Below, one piece after another: positions 14,280 through 15,085 of a stretch of DNA of 15,085 nt. The stretch's first letter is position 1, and the number at the start of each line of letters is the position of its first letter. The notes beneath the pieces were generated by a model, which did not search any database, was not told the DNA's origin, and worked only from the letters and a program-made list of their open reading frames with translations. Source of the stretch: an uncultured Pedobacter sp. (lineage in GTDB: Bacteria; Bacteroidota; Bacteroidia; Sphingobacteriales; Sphingobacteriaceae). The translations under genes and the position numbers were made by a program. The stretch lies in the NCBI GenBank assembly GCA_946478755.1, contig CAMLDJ010000120.1, positions 1-15,085 on the forward strand. Direction: 5' to 3'.

Positions 14280-14505
14280 TCTAAGTAGGCTAACTGATCT
14301 CAAGTACTTGCATTATTTATATTTGGTGGAATCCAGTACAAATATTTTCAAATTTCAAGCCAAAGAACGGGGGTTGAAAGCAATCAAATCAAGCTATTTT
14401 CGCCTTGGAATAAAAAATTACCCGGCGTACATTTTCCCCAAAAAGGGGAATTATCGCACGGGTATACGGTCATCAATTAATCTGTTAGCACGCCGAGTTT
14501 AGGCT
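14280..14505 (-). promoter_or_regulatory. Spacer between proA and the PAS kinase gene
   Basis: This 226-nt spacer contains the structured element described at 14411-14498 and, nearer the kinase gene, an AT-rich stretch that should carry its promoter. One near-consensus -7 box (AATATTTG on the minus strand, 14339-14346, 7 of 8) is present but lacks a TTG at an acceptable distance. A 64-codon plus-strand frame crosses the spacer but does not look coding. Confidence 0.35.
14411..14498 (-). terminator. Structured U-tailed element after proA, probable terminator
   Basis: On the minus strand, 14489-14498 and 14421-14430 can form ten consecutive pairs around the core CGGCGT/ACGCCG, including two G-U pairs that exist only in minus-strand RNA. 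TAATTTTTTA follows at once (14411-14420). The enclosed 58 nt contain a second hairpin, TTCCCC/GGGGAA (14434-14439 with 14445-14450). It starts 8 nt past the proA stop. The simplest reading is an intrinsic terminator with a large loop; a longer structured RNA is possible. Confidence 0.55.
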
Positions 14506-15085
14506 TTAGCGGATCTGCCCCTCGCCCCTGACCAACCATTTTTCGGTCACCAGTTTTTCCAGGGCAAACGGCCCGCGGGCATGTAGTTTTTGTGTGGAAA
14601 TCCCTATTTCAGCACCCAGACCGAATACCTGTCCGTCGGTAAATCTGGTTGAGGCATTTAAATAGACAACTGCCGCATCCACCTCGTTCAAAAATCTTTC
14701 CGCTTTAGCCAGGTCTTCCGTTACAATCGCTTCTGAATGTTTGGATGAAAAATGAGCAATGTGTGCCAATGCCTCATCCAGACCATTTACGATCTTTACC
14801 GAACATTTAAAATCAAGGAACTCTCTTCCAAAATCTTCGGCTGTGGCCTGGTTTAACTGCGGATAGTTCAGCTGCTTAAGAATCGGGAAGGAATGATCAT
14901 CCGCAAATACTTCCACCTGGTATCCGGCTAACAAAGGGGCCAGAATTTTTAAGAAGGGAGCGGCAACCGCCTGATCGACCACAACGGTGTCTAAGGCATT
15001 ACATACCGAAGGCCTGGACACTTTTGCATTGACAACGATAGCAGCTGCTTCTTCCAGTTTAGCGGTCTTTTCAACGTAAGTATGG
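14506..15085 (-). CDS. proA: Gamma-glutamyl phosphate reductase, C-terminal part (5' end outside the window)
   Basis: The frame is open to the right edge, so only about 192 C-terminal residues are seen, roughly half of a normal ProA. The enzyme reduces gamma-glutamyl phosphate with NADPH to glutamate semialdehyde in proline synthesis. PSVCNALDT carries the catalytic cysteine (codon 15001-15003). HSEAIVTED, VVYLNASTRFTDG and FGLGAEIGISTQKLHARGP are hallmarks of ProA's C-terminal half. In-frame sequence upstream of the GTG at 15021 (HTYVEKTAKLEEAAAIV) also reads as ProA, so that GTG is not the start. The gene is probably preceded by proB outside the window, which cannot be checked here. A structured terminator-like element follows the stop. 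Confidence 0.94.
   Translation of the reverse strand, partial: HTYVEKTAKLEEAAAIVVNAKVSRPSVCNALDTVVVDQAVAAPFLKILAPLLAGYQVEVFADDHSFPILKQLNYPQLNQATAEDFGREFLDFKCSVKIVNGLDEALAHIAHFSSKHSEAIVTEDLAKAERFLNEVDAAVVYLNASTRFTDGQVFGLGAEIGISTQKLHARGPFALEKLVTEKWLVRGEGQIR

Noticed and set aside
14339..14346. Promoter for the PAS kinase (AATATTTG on the minus strand)
   Set aside because: One mismatch to TAnnTTTG and no TTG at an accepted upstream distance, so it is too weak to call.
14421..14498. tRNA-like gene, because the paired element is 78 nt long
   Set aside because: There is no T-loop sequence, anticodon arm or tRNA-type D arm; the closing stem is 10 bp rather than 7, and a U-run follows.
14308..14502. 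Plus-strand 64-codon ORF filling the proA-kinase spacer
   Set aside because: It begins with TTG, has no ribosome-binding site, no helix or domain pattern, and runs through the structured element at 14411-14498. It lacks the convincing membrane pattern of the 9282-9458 ORF.
15019..15021. GTG as start of a short ProA-like protein
   Set aside because: In-frame ProA sequence continues upstream to the window edge, and the catalytic-cysteine segment directly follows this codon, so it is an internal valine.

Overview
The window looks like chromosomal DNA from a Bacteroidota bacterium, most likely Sphingobacteriaceae (Pedobacter or Mucilaginibacter type). The grounds are moderate GC, few Shine-Dalgarno sequences, two exact matches to the Bacteroidota -7 promoter element TAnnTTTG, and protein sequences that read like that family. 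The family assignment is by recognition, not by a database search. No mobile elements, CRISPR arrays, rRNA or tRNA genes are visible. Both edges cut genes: a SEDS-PBP fusion at the left and proA at the right.

Positions 1-4939 (+) hold a tight three-gene run. It comprises a RodA/FtsW-type glycosyltransferase fused to a class B penicillin-binding protein, an FHA-domain protein, and a transmembrane Ser/Thr kinase with an extracytoplasmic SH3-like domain. The gene content resembles the actinobacterial pstP-rodA-pbpA-pknA-pknB/fhaA-fhaB locus, but with fused synthase genes and an SH3-like domain where PknB has PASTA repeats. It is plausibly a phospho-signalling module controlling peptidoglycan synthesis, and is the most interesting part of the window.

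Positions 4940-8128 hold housekeeping genes: a small heat-shock protein (-) with its own terminator, a hotdog thioesterase (+) that overlaps folB (-) tail to tail by 4 nt, then a glutaryl-CoA-dehydrogenase-like enzyme and an AHSA1/SRPBCC protein (+). folB and the dehydrogenase diverge from a 95-nt gap with two back-to-back candidate promoters. An 18-bp hairpin at 8088-8128 ends both the AHSA1 gene and lysA, and their stop codons form its base.

Positions 8126-10783 (-) hold lysC and lysA, the first step of the aspartate pathway and the last step of lysine synthesis. The 189-nt spacer between them carries an unlisted 58-codon ORF on the opposite strand, encoding a predicted two-helix membrane protein. 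A 224-nt divergent region with hairpins separates lysC from a PgcA-type phosphoglucomutase (+, 11008-12741).

Positions 12755-15085 (-) hold a soluble PAS histidine kinase followed by a single-domain response regulator, then the C-terminal half of proA. A structured, U-tailed element at 14411-14498 lies between proA and the kinase gene and probably terminates proA. Several genes bear on the cell envelope (SEDS-PBP, kinase/FHA, the lysine/DAP branch, phosphoglucomutase), but only the first three are clearly linked as one unit.
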